Below are positions 1-6,780 of a stretch of 12,307 nucleotides of DNA, one piece after another. Each line of letters begins with the position of its first letter. Position 1 is the stretch's first letter. The DNA lies in contig LGET01000028.1 of the NCBI GenBank assembly GCA_001507935.1, positions 1-12,307 on the forward strand. The letters run 5' to 3'. This DNA is from Thermococcales archaeon 44_46 (GTDB lineage Archaea; Methanobacteriota_B; Thermococci; Thermococcales; Thermococcaceae). A program made the position numbers and the translations under genes. Below the pieces are notes generated by a model. That model was not told the origin of the DNA and did not search any database. It saw nothing but the letters and a program-made list of their open reading frames with translations.

Positions 1-385
1 CTCCTTCATTTATAGTCTTGCTTTCCAATTTTTTCAGCGGAGATTCAATTCTGAGGTAAATGGTTTTTTCATATGATTTTATCCAAGCGATTTTTACGTA
101 GAACAATGGACTATTCTCAGTAGGGAACGGATAGCTATCTTCAATCCCAAGCACTGGAGTAGCACTTGGGGTGGTTTTGCCTTTTTCGTAGATATGTATG
201 TTTACTTGACTCCAAGAGGGGTTAACATCCGCAAACTTGATTTCATAGTTCCCAAAAATAACTGAATCTCCAAGGCCAAGCTCTATCAGGGTTACTTGGG
301 CAGTTGAAGGCACCGCTGATTTTACAAGTGGCACTGAAGACAAAATCAACAATCCAATAATGAGCATAGCAACTTTCTTCATCAT
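1..385 (-). CDS. Secreted protein with S-layer-like domain, N-terminal part
   Basis: The reading frame is open from an ATG at 385 to the window edge, so only the first 128 residues are visible and the C-terminus is missing. The start follows a strong GGAGGAGG ribosome binding site; a second ATG at 382 is an equally possible start. Residues 1-24 form a typical signal peptide: MMKK, a hydrophobic stretch of about 16 residues, then a polar region ending in KSA, a plausible cleavage site. The mature part has alternating beta-type sequence (GDSVIFGNYEIKF, then VNIHIYEKG) resembling the beta-sandwich repeats of archaeal S-layer-like secreted proteins. No catalytic motif is visible. It is probably exported and envelope-associated. 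The family assignment is inference from pattern only; export is better supported. Confidence 0.75.
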   Translation of the reverse strand, partial: MMKKVAMLIIGLLILSSVPLVKSAVPSTAQVTLIELGLGDSVIFGNYEIKFADVNPSWSQVNIHIYEKGKTTPSATPVLGIEDSYPFPTENSPLFYVKIAWIKSYEKTIYLRIESPLKKLESKTINEG

Positions 386-410
386 TTCCTCCTCCGGCAA
401 ATTGTCTCCT

Positions 411-440
411 AAAATCATAAAAAGATGAAATGATATAAAT
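411..440 (-). promoter_or_regulatory. TATA promoter of the secreted-protein gene, with T-run downstream of aspS
   Basis: On the minus strand ATTTATATCA (431-440) is a good TATA box about 50 bases before the ATG at 385, which predicts a leader of about 25 bases. The same interval carries T-runs (411-424, minus strand) just after the aspS stop codon, so it may also terminate aspS. Assigned by eye from composition and spacing. Confidence 0.5.
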
Positions 441-443
441 CTC

Positions 444-1760
444 TTATGGTTCCAACCTTTTCCTGTCCCTTGGGAAAAGTATAACTTCTCTAATATTGTT
501 CAAGTTAAGCATCTGCTTGAGCAGTCTCTCGGCTCCAAGACCAAAGCCTCCGTGAGGTGGCATGCCATAGCGGAATGCCTTAAGGTAGAACTCAAAGCTT
601 TCTACTTTCAGACCCTTTTCTGCAATCTGCTCTTTTAATTTTTCATAGCGGTGTTCTCTCTGACCTCCGGAAGTTATCTCCACGCCCCTGTACTCAAGGT
701 CAAATGCCCTCGATATTTCGGGCTTGTCGTCGTACCTCATTATGTAGAAGGGTTTTGCTTCACTTGGGTACTGATAGATAAAGTAGAGATCCTCATCGTA
801 GGTCTCTTTGATGTATTGCCCCAGCATTTTCTCTCCTTCTGTGTCAATGTCCTCTCCCCAGGGAATTTCTTTTCCAAGGTCTTTAAGTATTTCAAGAGCT
901 TGAGTGTATGTAATCCTCCTGAATGGAAGCTCTGGTTCCTCAAGCTCAAGATCTAAAATCTTGAGCTCCTTCTCGTTGTGTTCTCTAACGTAGTTAATCG
1001 CATGTGCAACAAGCCTCTCAAGGAGTCCCATAACTTCATCTTCGCTCTCTATGAAGGCCATTTCAGCATCAATACTCCAAGCTTCGTTTAAGTGCCTTGT
1101 TGTGTTGTGCTCCTCCGCTCTGAAGATGGGAGCTATCTCAAATACTCTGTCCAGTCCAGATGCCATCATGATTTGCTTGTAAAGCTGGGGAGATTGAGCC
1201 AAAAACGCATCTCTTTCAAAATACTTCATGGGAAAGAGTTCCGTACCTCCTTCCGTGGCAGTGGCTATTATTTTCGGTGTGTGAATCTCAATGAACCCTT
1301 CTTGATAGAAGAAGTCCCTCACTGCCTTAAAAACACTTGAGCGTATTTTGAATATCGCCATAACTTCGGGCCTTCTTAGATCCATAAACCTGTTGTCAAG
1401 CCTAGTGTCAAGCTCGGCCTTAACCTTGCCCGTAGGGTCTAAAGGAAGCGGAGAGTCTGCTCTTGAAAGGATCTCAATCTTTTCTGGGATTATTTCAAAC
1501 CCAAGCTTGGCTTTAGGGGTGAAGTTAACCACGCCTTCAACTGCAATCACATCTTCGCTGTTGAGCTTTGGAATGAGAGCAAAAACCTCTTCATTGACCT
1601 TCTTTTTTGGGGCTGTAATTTGAACTATGCCCTCTCTGTCCCTCAGCCAGAGAAACTTTATTCCTCCAAGGTCCTTGACCTCATAAACCCATCCCGCAAC
1701 TTTTACTTTTTTTCCATTTAACTCTTCAGTTATCTGGCTCGAATAATGAGTTCGGTACAT
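444..1760 (-). CDS. aspS: Aspartyl-tRNA synthetase (archaeal type, class IIb)
   Basis: This enzyme attaches aspartate to tRNA(Asp) in the cytoplasm. The 438-residue protein has an N-terminal OB-fold anticodon-binding domain (about 1-100) and a class II catalytic core. Motif 2 is FRAEE at 213-217, with the ATP-binding Arg214. Motif 3 is GLGAER at 407-412. The length matches my recollection of the T. kodakarensis enzyme. A TTG at 1766 would add two residues, but the ATG at 1760 lies about 7 bases after GGGG, so I prefer it. Thermococcales AspRS is known as the discriminating type, with Trp26 and Lys85 (T. kodakarensis numbering) implicated in tRNA choice. Here Lys85 is kept but residue 26 is Tyr. 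The gene follows the NusA-like gene by 25 bases and may be cotranscribed with it. Confidence 0.97.
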   Translation of the reverse strand: MYRTHYSSQITEELNGKKVKVAGWVYEVKDLGGIKFLWLRDREGIVQITAPKKKVNEEVFALIPKLNSEDVIAVEGVVNFTPKAKLGFEIIPEKIEILSRADSPLPLDPTGKVKAELDTRLDNRFMDLRRPEVMAIFKIRSSVFKAVRDFFYQEGFIEIHTPKIIATATEGGTELFPMKYFERDAFLAQSPQLYKQIMMASGLDRVFEIAPIFRAEEHNTTRHLNEAWSIDAEMAFIESEDEVMGLLERLVAHAINYVREHNEKELKILDLELEEPELPFRRITYTQALEILKDLGKEIPWGEDIDTEGEKMLGQYIKETYDEDLYFIYQYPSEAKPFYIMRYDDKPEISRAFDLEYRGVEITSGGQREHRYEKLKEQIAEKGLKVESFEFYLKAFRYGMPPHGGFGLGAERLLKQMLNLNNIREVILFPRDRKRLEP

Positions 1761-1785
1761 ATTCAATCCCCCAAAAAATTAGAAA

Positions 1786-2295
1786 TCAGATAAAGGATAT
1801 CTTAACCTCAACCCCGGCTATCTTTGAAAGTATGTCCTCCAAAATCTCCTGCCTCTCAGGAAGCTTCTGCCTGTCTCTTCTTATTACGAGCACTTTGTAA
1901 TACTGTCCATGCGGAGCATAGACAACGTTAACGCCAAAGACTCCCGCAGGGTATAGAAGGTCGGTTGCAAGTTTCTTGAGGTCATCGGTGTCTTTGATTT
2001 CTCTGCCTTCAATAACTCTAACTCTCTTTCCAAGTTCTCTCATGAGAAGCTTGATGTTTTTACCACCTTTTCCTATGACAAGAGGGACGTTCCCTTCTCC
2101 AACCATTATTACTACCAAATCCCCAGCCTCAACGGCTTTTTTAAACTCAACGTCAGCGTCGCCCAAGAGTTTGTAGAGCATTCTCGAAATCTTGACATCA
2201 AGCTCAGAAATCAATCCCTCTTGAAGTTTCTTTTCATCTGCCGGGCACAAAATGTCCTCCGTTTTCAGACACACCTCACAGATTGGCGCTTTCAT
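1786..2295 (-). CDS. NusA-like KH-domain RNA-binding protein with Cys cluster
   Basis: A 169-residue protein. Residues 6-17 hold a CxxC and a third Cys (C6, C9, C17), suggesting a small metal-binding or degenerate zinc element. A KH-type RNA-binding domain follows, with the GxxG loop as GKGG at 75-78 inside VPLVIGKGGKNI. The C-terminal half (YAPHGQYYKVLVIRRD onwards) may be a second, GxxG-less KH fold. This is the archaeal NusA-like/KH family, distinct by its Cys-containing N-terminus from the shorter NusA found with RNA polymerase genes. An RNA-binding role is well supported by the motif; a role in transcription elongation or termination is only a family name. The start ATG has a near-perfect GGAGGTGA four bases upstream and its own TATA box. 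aspS follows after 25 bases, so this protein may head a two-gene unit. Confidence 0.88.
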   Translation of the reverse strand: MKAPICEVCLKTEDILCPADEKKLQEGLISELDVKISRMLYKLLGDADVEFKKAVEAGDLVVIMVGEGNVPLVIGKGGKNIKLLMRELGKRVRVIEGREIKDTDDLKKLATDLLYPAGVFGVNVVYAPHGQYYKVLVIRRDRQKLPERQEILEDILSKIAGVEVKISFI

Positions 2296-2354
2296 TAGCT
2301 CACCTCCCAGTTATTTGCAAAAAATGAACATAAGCTAACACTCCTTTGCAGACG

Positions 2355-2371
2355 TTATTTAAAAACCTTAT
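2355..2371 (-). promoter_or_regulatory. TATA promoter for the NusA-like gene and aspS
   Basis: The minus strand reads TTTTTAAATAA (2355-2365), preceded by the purine-rich ATAAGG as a BRE candidate. The expected start site, about 26 bases from the box centre, is near 2333, giving a leader of about 38 bases before the ATG at 2295. No other gene start is in range. Confidence 0.6.
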
Positions 2372-2375
2372 CCCA

Positions 2376-2402
2376 TTCAAAAATATTGAAATATTGAGAA
2401 AA
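2376..2402 (-). terminator. T-rich terminator candidate for the HPS-PHI operon
   Basis: Twenty or so bases after the stop codon of the HD-domain gene the minus strand reads T-rich sequence with a doubled CAATATTT unit ending in T5. Archaeal termination needs little more than T-runs. It sits just before the NusA-like promoter, so it would insulate the two units. Confidence 0.4.
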
Positions 2403-2423
2403 TTTAGCGCAAATACCGACAAT

Positions 2424-3038
2424 CTAAAGTTCTCCTTCAATCTCCTTAAGGAGCCTTTCAATAAACTCCTCAACAAACCTATGCCTTTCCTCTGCTAGTC
2501 TTTTTGCAGTTTTTGTGTACATTAAATCCTTAAGCTTTAGTATTTTCTCTTCAAAGTGCTTTATGGAAGCCTCAATATCCCGTCCATGTTCCCCTGAATA
2601 CATAAAGACCCTCGCAACTCCTATAGCCCCTATTGCATCAAGCTTATCAGCATCACTGAGGATTTTTGCTTCAAGCGTTTGAGGTTCTGGCGGCCTTGAG
2701 AACCGATGGGCCTCAATTGCGTGAACAACGTCCTCAACTTTCTGATAGTTAAGGGAAGTCAGGAACCTGCGAGCAATTTTTGCGCTTTCCTTAGCGTGGT
2801 CTTCAACAAGTCCTTTATCCTCCAGAGGCCTGGCAATATCATGAAGCAGAGCAGCTAAAGCCAAAACGTCCAAATCCGCTCCCTCTACCTTACCAATATG
2901 TAAGCATAGATTGAAGACCCTTTTAACGTGAGAAAACCCATGAGTCCCCTCCCGCTCAAAGAAGTCTCTGGCAAATTCTTCGACCTTTTTGATTAGCTCT
3001 ATGCTTTTTTTATCTTTTATGTACTCTTCAACCCTCAT
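2424..3038 (-). CDS. HD-domain metal-dependent phosphohydrolase
   Basis: A 204-residue soluble protein of the HD superfamily (HDIG-like), whose members hydrolyse phosphate esters of nucleotides or cyclic nucleotides with divalent metals. Visible ligands are H37 in GFSHVKRV, the HD pair H66-D67 in LLHDIA, His in the VEDH segment (H81), His in HAIEAHRFS, and Asp in SDADKLDAIG. All expected positions are present, so it is probably active; the substrate cannot be inferred. A GTG at 3047 would start the protein three residues earlier and make a GTGA overlap with the upstream stop. It has no ribosome binding site, whereas the ATG at 3038 is preceded by AGGTGA at good spacing, so I chose the ATG. 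It is the last gene of the six-gene operon, with coupled translation likely. Confidence 0.9.
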   Translation of the reverse strand: MRVEEYIKDKKSIELIKKVEEFARDFFEREGTHGFSHVKRVFNLCLHIGKVEGADLDVLALAALLHDIARPLEDKGLVEDHAKESAKIARRFLTSLNYQKVEDVVHAIEAHRFSRPPEPQTLEAKILSDADKLDAIGAIGVARVFMYSGEHGRDIEASIKHFEEKILKLKDLMYTKTAKRLAEERHRFVEEFIERLLKEIEGEL

Positions 3039-3043
3039 CCTCT

Positions 3044-3859
3044 TCACCTGATTTTATTCTCAACAATGGAACTAAGCAACCTTAAAAATCTTTTATGTAC
3101 TTCAATAGGTACACCATCAACACTGAGCTCGGGTTTTTTGATAACCCCATCTATAACTCCTGAAGATACCAAAGCCTTCAAAATCTTTTCTTCCTCATTC
3201 TCCCAGCCGGCTAGCATGTTTTTCCCCAGCTCAAGAGACGCCTGGGCAATTAACCCATAAGCCCCCCAGTTAGACACCGCAGAGAGAACTAAAGAATCAA
3301 CTTCGATGACACTCCCTATTTTCTCTCCAAACTTTATGTACTTGCAGACTAACTCCCTTATGTTTCCCATCCCTATTTCGTTTCCTCCATCCCCGATACC
3401 AATTGTGGGAATGCCGAGCTCTCTAGCTTTTAAGAACAGCTCATCAAAAGGAGGCACCTCTATTTCCAGAGCGCTCATTGAGTAGTACTTCCCATCTTTG
3501 GCCCTTCCCGGTGTTTCAACACTTATTAAGAGAGAATAGTCCTCAATAGAGGGGTTCTGAGCAAAATTTACTTTAAATTCCTTAAGAGCATCTTGAATCT
3601 TTTTGCACGTCAGTATCTCGGCTTTTCCTCCCAGCTTTTCAACAGCTCTGTAGATGGCTAAAGCCCCAGGTGGACCATCGGTTTCGGCTATCTGCATCGG
3701 CGGAATTGGAAAACATGAAACAATCAAAACTCTGTCGAGATTTTTTAAAAATAAGGAAGTAGCTTCTCTCAAAAAATCAAAGTTATCTCTGCGATATTCA
3801 ATATAAAGCCTTAAGACGTTCCTTCCATAGATGTCGGTGTTTATTAGATGCCCTATCAT
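3044..3859 (-). CDS. D-glutamate cyclase-like protein (DUF4392/GLUCM C-terminal family)
   Basis: The 271 residues correspond to the catalytic C-terminal domain of mammalian D-glutamate cyclase (DGLUCY), which converts D-glutamate to 5-oxo-D-proline. Family-typical blocks are ETDGPPGA (59-66), ETPGRAKDG (115-123), GDGGNEIGMG (156-165) and SNWGAYGL (196-203). The acidic glycine-rich block probably binds a metal. The protein stands alone, without the N-terminal domain seen in the animal enzyme. Whether an archaeon uses it on D-glutamate is unknown, and another acid substrate is possible. The ATG follows GAGG by 7 bases and lies 3 bases after the stop of the 59-residue upstream gene. An out-of-frame ATG at 3866 is ignored. 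Family call is confident; the reaction is inference. Confidence 0.85.
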   Translation of the reverse strand: MIGHLINTDIYGRNVLRLYIEYRRDNFDFLREATSLFLKNLDRVLIVSCFPIPPMQIAETDGPPGALAIYRAVEKLGGKAEILTCKKIQDALKEFKVNFAQNPSIEDYSLLISVETPGRAKDGKYYSMSALEIEVPPFDELFLKARELGIPTIGIGDGGNEIGMGNIRELVCKYIKFGEKIGSVIEVDSLVLSAVSNWGAYGLIAQASLELGKNMLAGWENEEEKILKALVSSGVIDGVIKKPELSVDGVPIEVHKRFLRLLSSIVENKIR

Positions 3860-3862
3860 TTT

Positions 3863-4042
3863 TCATTCCTCGATTTCATATGCTATAATTTTGACTTTTT
3901 TGCCCTTTATTGCCTCTTTAAGGAGCCACCACAGTTCTGTTGGAGATTCTCTCCTGTGGGTTAACTTATCCCCATTCTCAAGCTCTATAACTTTCTCCTC
4001 GTATTTTACAAAGACCCCTTCCTTATTGAATATCTCCCTCAT
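3863..4042 (-). CDS. Small protein of unknown function, 59 residues
   Basis: A short frame fills the gap between the HAD and D-glutamate cyclase-like genes. Its ATG overlaps the HAD stop as ATGA, it has a GGGGGG ribosome binding site about 5 bases upstream, and it ends 3 bases before the next start, so it fits the operon's coupling pattern. The product begins MREIFNKEGVF and ends IIAYEIEE. It has beta-rich ends, a charged middle and a central ELWWLLKEAIKGKK helix. There are no cysteines, signal peptide or membrane segment. I do not recognise a family. The shape, two beta segments flanking one amphipathic helix with a double Trp, suggests a small alpha/beta protein that may bind a partner. Gene reality is supported by spacing and codon pattern; function is unknown. 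Confidence 0.8.
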   Translation of the reverse strand: MREIFNKEGVFVKYEEKVIELENGDKLTHRRESPTELWWLLKEAIKGKKVKIIAYEIEE

Positions 4043-4683
4043 CTTAGACCCCCCAAGATTGTTCTCAGTTGGTGGAGGCTTCTGATTTCAAAATCCGCGA
4101 AGTTGTAATCCTCAACGCCTTCCCTATTAATCCATACTGCAAGCATTCCAACGTTTTTTGCTCCATAGACATCTTGGTGCAAATTATCCCCAATCATTAT
4201 GGATTCCTCAGGCTCCACATTTAATTTTTCGCAGGCATATAAAAATATTTTAGGGTCGGGTTTTACGGTTTTTACGTCTTCCCTAATCACGATTACATCA
4301 AAGTACTTATCAAGCTTTGTTATTCTTAGCTTTAACTTCTGGTACTCTGGACCGCTTGTTATCACGCCGAGCTTATACCCCTCTTCTCTCAGCCACTCCA
4401 AAGTTGGCTTCACATCAGGGAAAACGTGAATCTTGTGAGGATACTGCCTCAAGAGCTCCTCGTATCTAAAGTCCAGCCCAAAGATTTCAAAAAAGAAGTT
4501 CCAGTCGTGCCATTCGTAAGTATCCTTTTTCTCAGAAATCTCTCTAAGGAATTTTAATCTGGCATCTCCTCTCGAAATCCCCAACTTCTTTGAAAGCATA
4601 TCATAGACCTGGGGGAGAAAGAGCATTATAAGCGGTTTTTCACTTAAAAGGGTCTCATCTATGTCAAAGAACACCGCTTCCAT
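4039..4683 (-). CDS. HAD-superfamily hydrolase (subfamily I)
   Basis: A 214-residue haloacid dehalogenase-fold enzyme, most likely a magnesium-dependent phosphatase. Motif I is DIDET at 7-11 (nucleophile D7, acid/base D9). Motif II is ITSGP around T109/S110. Motif III is K141 in VKPDPKIF. Motif IV is GDNLHQD with D166 and D171. All four are intact. A helical cap (about 15-85) lies between motifs I and II, as in subfamily I, and contains aromatic-rich EWHDWNFFFEIF. Similar archaeal proteins are often named phosphoglycolate or glyceraldehyde-3-phosphate phosphatases, but nothing here fixes the substrate. A TTG at 4719 would add 12 residues overlapping the upstream gene. The ATG at 4683 has GGGGTGGT just upstream and lies one base after the upstream TAG, so it is preferred. 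Confidence 0.92.
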   Translation of the reverse strand: MEAVFFDIDETLLSEKPLIMLFLPQVYDMLSKKLGISRGDARLKFLREISEKKDTYEWHDWNFFFEIFGLDFRYEELLRQYPHKIHVFPDVKPTLEWLREEGYKLGVITSGPEYQKLKLRITKLDKYFDVIVIREDVKTVKPDPKIFLYACEKLNVEPEESIMIGDNLHQDVYGAKNVGMLAVWINREGVEDYNFADFEIRSLHQLRTILGGLR

Positions 4684-4684
4684 C

Positions 4685-5440
4685 CTACCACCCCTTAACC
4701 AAAAGGGAGAGGATTTCAACCTGATCCTTTAAGCCCTCTTCCATCTTTACCCCCCATATTATGTCTTTCTCTTTTAAGAGGCTTTGAAACATGCTGAGTA
4801 TTTTGTGAGCATAATTCAGCGGGACTTTTTCACCAACTAAGATGTTCACCAAGCCCCTGTCCCATATTCCCCAGTGCCAGTCAAAATCAACCTTCCTTAA
4901 AAGACGTAATATGCCCACGTTGTTTCCCTTTACCATGCTAAAGAAGTCAGCGTAATCAACATTTACCAGCATTTGGTTTTCTAGGTAATAGTAGAGTCTC
5001 GTGAACATCAGGCCAATATTTTTTGCTGCCATTTGGAATGCAGACTCAAGGGACGAAGAGGTGTATTCGTCAAGAAATTCCCACAAGGAGTCATAAAATA
5101 CGGTGTCAAAGTTCTCCGCCCATTGAGGCTTTTCTTCGTTAATAAGCTCCCTTTGGGGGGTAAGGAGGTAAGCCAGTTTAAGGGGCTTTCGCGGCACATA
5201 TTCCAGAATAATTTGCATTATTTCAACATTTACTGGCTTATTTTCAAGGATAAACCATAAAATTGCATCATCCGGAATGTTCCAGAACAACTCCTTAAGG
5301 TTTTGACGGAAAGAAGACCTTCCAAGCAGATAATATGTTGGATTTATCACGATCTTTGGGGTTCTTTTTATATCAATATTTTGAACAACTTTGCCCCCAT
5401 TATTCCCAATTCCAACGAAAATATGGGAAAAAGAAACCAT
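4685..5440 (-). CDS. Degenerate tubulin/FtsZ-superfamily-like protein
   Basis: A 251-residue protein I would otherwise call hypothetical. Its motif order resembles FtsZ/CetZ. VGIGNNGGKVV (9-19) is like the N-terminal T1 glycine loop. A beta strand ILWFILENK (60-68) sits where FtsZ has the T4 loop, but GGGTG(T/S)G is absent. LKLAYLLTPQRE (87-98) resembles the following strand with its Pro. ESAFQMAAKNIGLM (132-145) is helix-like. NVDYAD (160-165) matches the NxDxxD T7 loop, followed by a Gly-containing strand (NNVGILRL). So it may be a non-GTPase relative of FtsZ. The C-terminal FtsZ domain looks shortened. GTG at 5449 overlaps the HPS-PHI stop but lacks a ribosome binding site; ATG at 5440 follows GAGTGAT. 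The gene call is firm; the superfamily is inference. Confidence 0.8.
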   Translation of the reverse strand: MVSFSHIFVGIGNNGGKVVQNIDIKRTPKIVINPTYYLLGRSSFRQNLKELFWNIPDDAILWFILENKPVNVEIMQIILEYVPRKPLKLAYLLTPQRELINEEKPQWAENFDTVFYDSLWEFLDEYTSSSLESAFQMAAKNIGLMFTRLYYYLENQMLVNVDYADFFSMVKGNNVGILRLLRKVDFDWHWGIWDRGLVNILVGEKVPLNYAHKILSMFQSLLKEKDIIWGVKMEEGLKDQVEILSLLVKGW

Positions 5441-5445
5441 ATGGA

Positions 5446-6666
5446 TCACTCTAAGGTTGCGTGTTTTTTCTTCATCTCTTGTTCGGTCTTCTGGAACGTT
5501 GCCATTAGAAGTGCTATGATACCGTCCAAGAACAGCATAGTTGAGTCTTCAAACAGCGTACCCATTGGAGCAATCCACTTGTATTGGGTGAGCATTTGCC
5601 TTGCAATATAATCGGTTGGAATGTCTGATTTTGTCCTTCCCGGAATCTCTACCACAACATCGGCAAGCTTTCCAAGAGTGGAGTCTTTATATGACGTTAT
5701 CGCAACAATTTTTCCGCTCTGCTTCTTCGCAATTTCAGCCGCATCTACTATCGTTCTTGTTTCACCACTACCACTGATTGCAATTAAGAGGTCTCCTTCT
5801 TCAAAGGCTGGGGTAATCGTTTCACCAACAACATAGACGTTAAAGTCAAGGTGCATCAAGCGCATTGCGAAAGCCTTGCCAACAAGGCCGCTTCTTCCGG
5901 CACCGTAAATGAAGATTTTATTTGCCCCTATCATGGCATCTACCATTCCTCTGACCTGCTCAAGCTTTAGAGAATCCGCAACCATGTTTATATGTTCGGT
6001 TATATCTTTGATCGCTTTTCTTATGGTAGCCATGTATTCACCCCAGAATAGGTCAATTATTTTTCTTGTGACTTCTTCGGGATCTTTCGCCTTTGTTATT
6101 GCGCCTCCAACAATGATAATAGTTGCCCCTGCTTCAATAACTTTGGGAATCGTTTCTAAGTTTAAGCCACCTGCAACAGCGACTGGGACTTTTACTGCTT
6201 TTACAACTTTCTCTAAATCTTCTAATGGGTTCTTTCCTTGGGCCTGCTCGTCTATTCCCGTGTGAACTAAAATGTAATGAACACCCATTTGCTCAAGTTC
6301 TTTAGCCCTTTTTACCTTATCCTTAACTCCTATTAGATCAACCATTACCTTTATTCCATACCTTCTTGCAACTGCCACAGCGTCTTTTATCGTCTTGTCA
6401 TCTGCAACTCCAAGTATTGAGACAACATCAGCACCGTGTCTCGCTGCCATCTCAACTTCAAGGGCCCCAGTATCCATTGTTTTTAAATCTGCTACAATTT
6501 TTCTATCGGGGAATCTTCTTTTCATTAGTTCTACAGCTCTCATGCCTTCCTTTTTTATTAGGGGAGTCCCCACTTCAAGCCAATGGGCTCCACCGCGAGC
6601 GGCTTTCTCTGCTATAGACATTGCTTGCTCTATATCAGTCAGATCAAGCGCTACCTGCAGGATCAT
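5446..6666 (-). CDS. Bifunctional hexulose-6-phosphate synthase/6-phospho-3-hexuloisomerase
   Basis: A 406-residue fusion. Residues 1 to about 210 are the HPS barrel of the OMP decarboxylase suprafamily, with the catalytic D60-x-K62-x-x-D65 set in VADLKTMDTG and the phosphate-binding VAGGLN and IIVGGAIT segments. Residues from about 212 are the PHI (SIS) domain, with IYGAGRSGLVGKAF and IAISGSGET. In Thermococcales the pair runs in reverse: fructose 6-phosphate is isomerised and split to ribulose 5-phosphate and formaldehyde, replacing the missing oxidative pentose phosphate pathway for nucleotide synthesis. The ATG at 6666 follows AGGAGGT by about 8 bases; an upstream TTG at 6693 is ignored. 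It is the first gene of a six-gene operon. The domain junction keeps its own ribosome binding site and ATG (6033). Confidence 0.96.
   Translation of the reverse strand: MILQVALDLTDIEQAMSIAEKAARGGAHWLEVGTPLIKKEGMRAVELMKRRFPDRKIVADLKTMDTGALEVEMAARHGADVVSILGVADDKTIKDAVAVARRYGIKVMVDLIGVKDKVKRAKELEQMGVHYILVHTGIDEQAQGKNPLEDLEKVVKAVKVPVAVAGGLNLETIPKVIEAGATIIIVGGAITKAKDPEEVTRKIIDLFWGEYMATIRKAIKDITEHINMVADSLKLEQVRGMVDAMIGANKIFIYGAGRSGLVGKAFAMRLMHLDFNVYVVGETITPAFEEGDLLIAISGSGETRTIVDAAEIAKKQSGKIVAITSYKDSTLGKLADVVVEIPGRTKSDIPTDYIARQMLTQYKWIAPMGTLFEDSTMLFLDGIIALLMATFQKTEQEMKKKHATLE
6031..6044 (-). promoter_or_regulatory. Internal ribosome binding site and ATG at the PHI domain start
   Basis: Inside the HPS-PHI gene the minus strand reads GGGGTGA, four bases, then ATG (start at 6033), exactly at the linker before the SIS domain (MATIRKAIKDI). 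Starting there would give a separate 195-residue PHI. This may be a relic of two ancestral genes or a working internal start. It was seen directly; use is unproven. Confidence 0.5.
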
Positions 6667-6733
6667 CTTAACGTACCTCCTAATAATCCTCAAGTTAACA
6701 TCAAAACTGGCGCTTTTAACTTTAACTCTTCCA

Positions 6734-6750
6734 CATATAAATTTAAAAGG
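6734..6750 (+). promoter_or_regulatory. Shared AT-rich TATA region between divergent operons
   Basis: CATATAAATTTAAAAGG lies between the HPS-PHI gene (start 6666) and the arginase-fold gene (start 6781). It has a self-complementary AAATTT core and reads as a TATA box both ways. On the plus strand ATATAAAT predicts initiation near 6765, a leader of about 16 bases ending in GGGGGGAT before the ATG. On the minus strand TTTATATG predicts initiation near 6713 with a leader of about 47 bases. One site serving both directions is inference. Confidence 0.5.
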
Positions 6751-6780
6751 GATAGCTCGAAATAGCTTTGGGGGGATAAA

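Noticed and set aside
2311..2331. Six-codon upstream frame (MFIFCK) before the NusA-like gene, with GGAG upstream
   Set aside because: The predicted transcription start (near 2333) lies at or after its ribosome binding site, so that site would not be transcribed. Such short frames also occur by chance.
6667..6780. Search for the Thermococcales glycolytic regulator site (TATCAC-N5-GTGATA) in the HPS-PHI/arginase promoter region
   Set aside because: No such dyad is visible on either strand.
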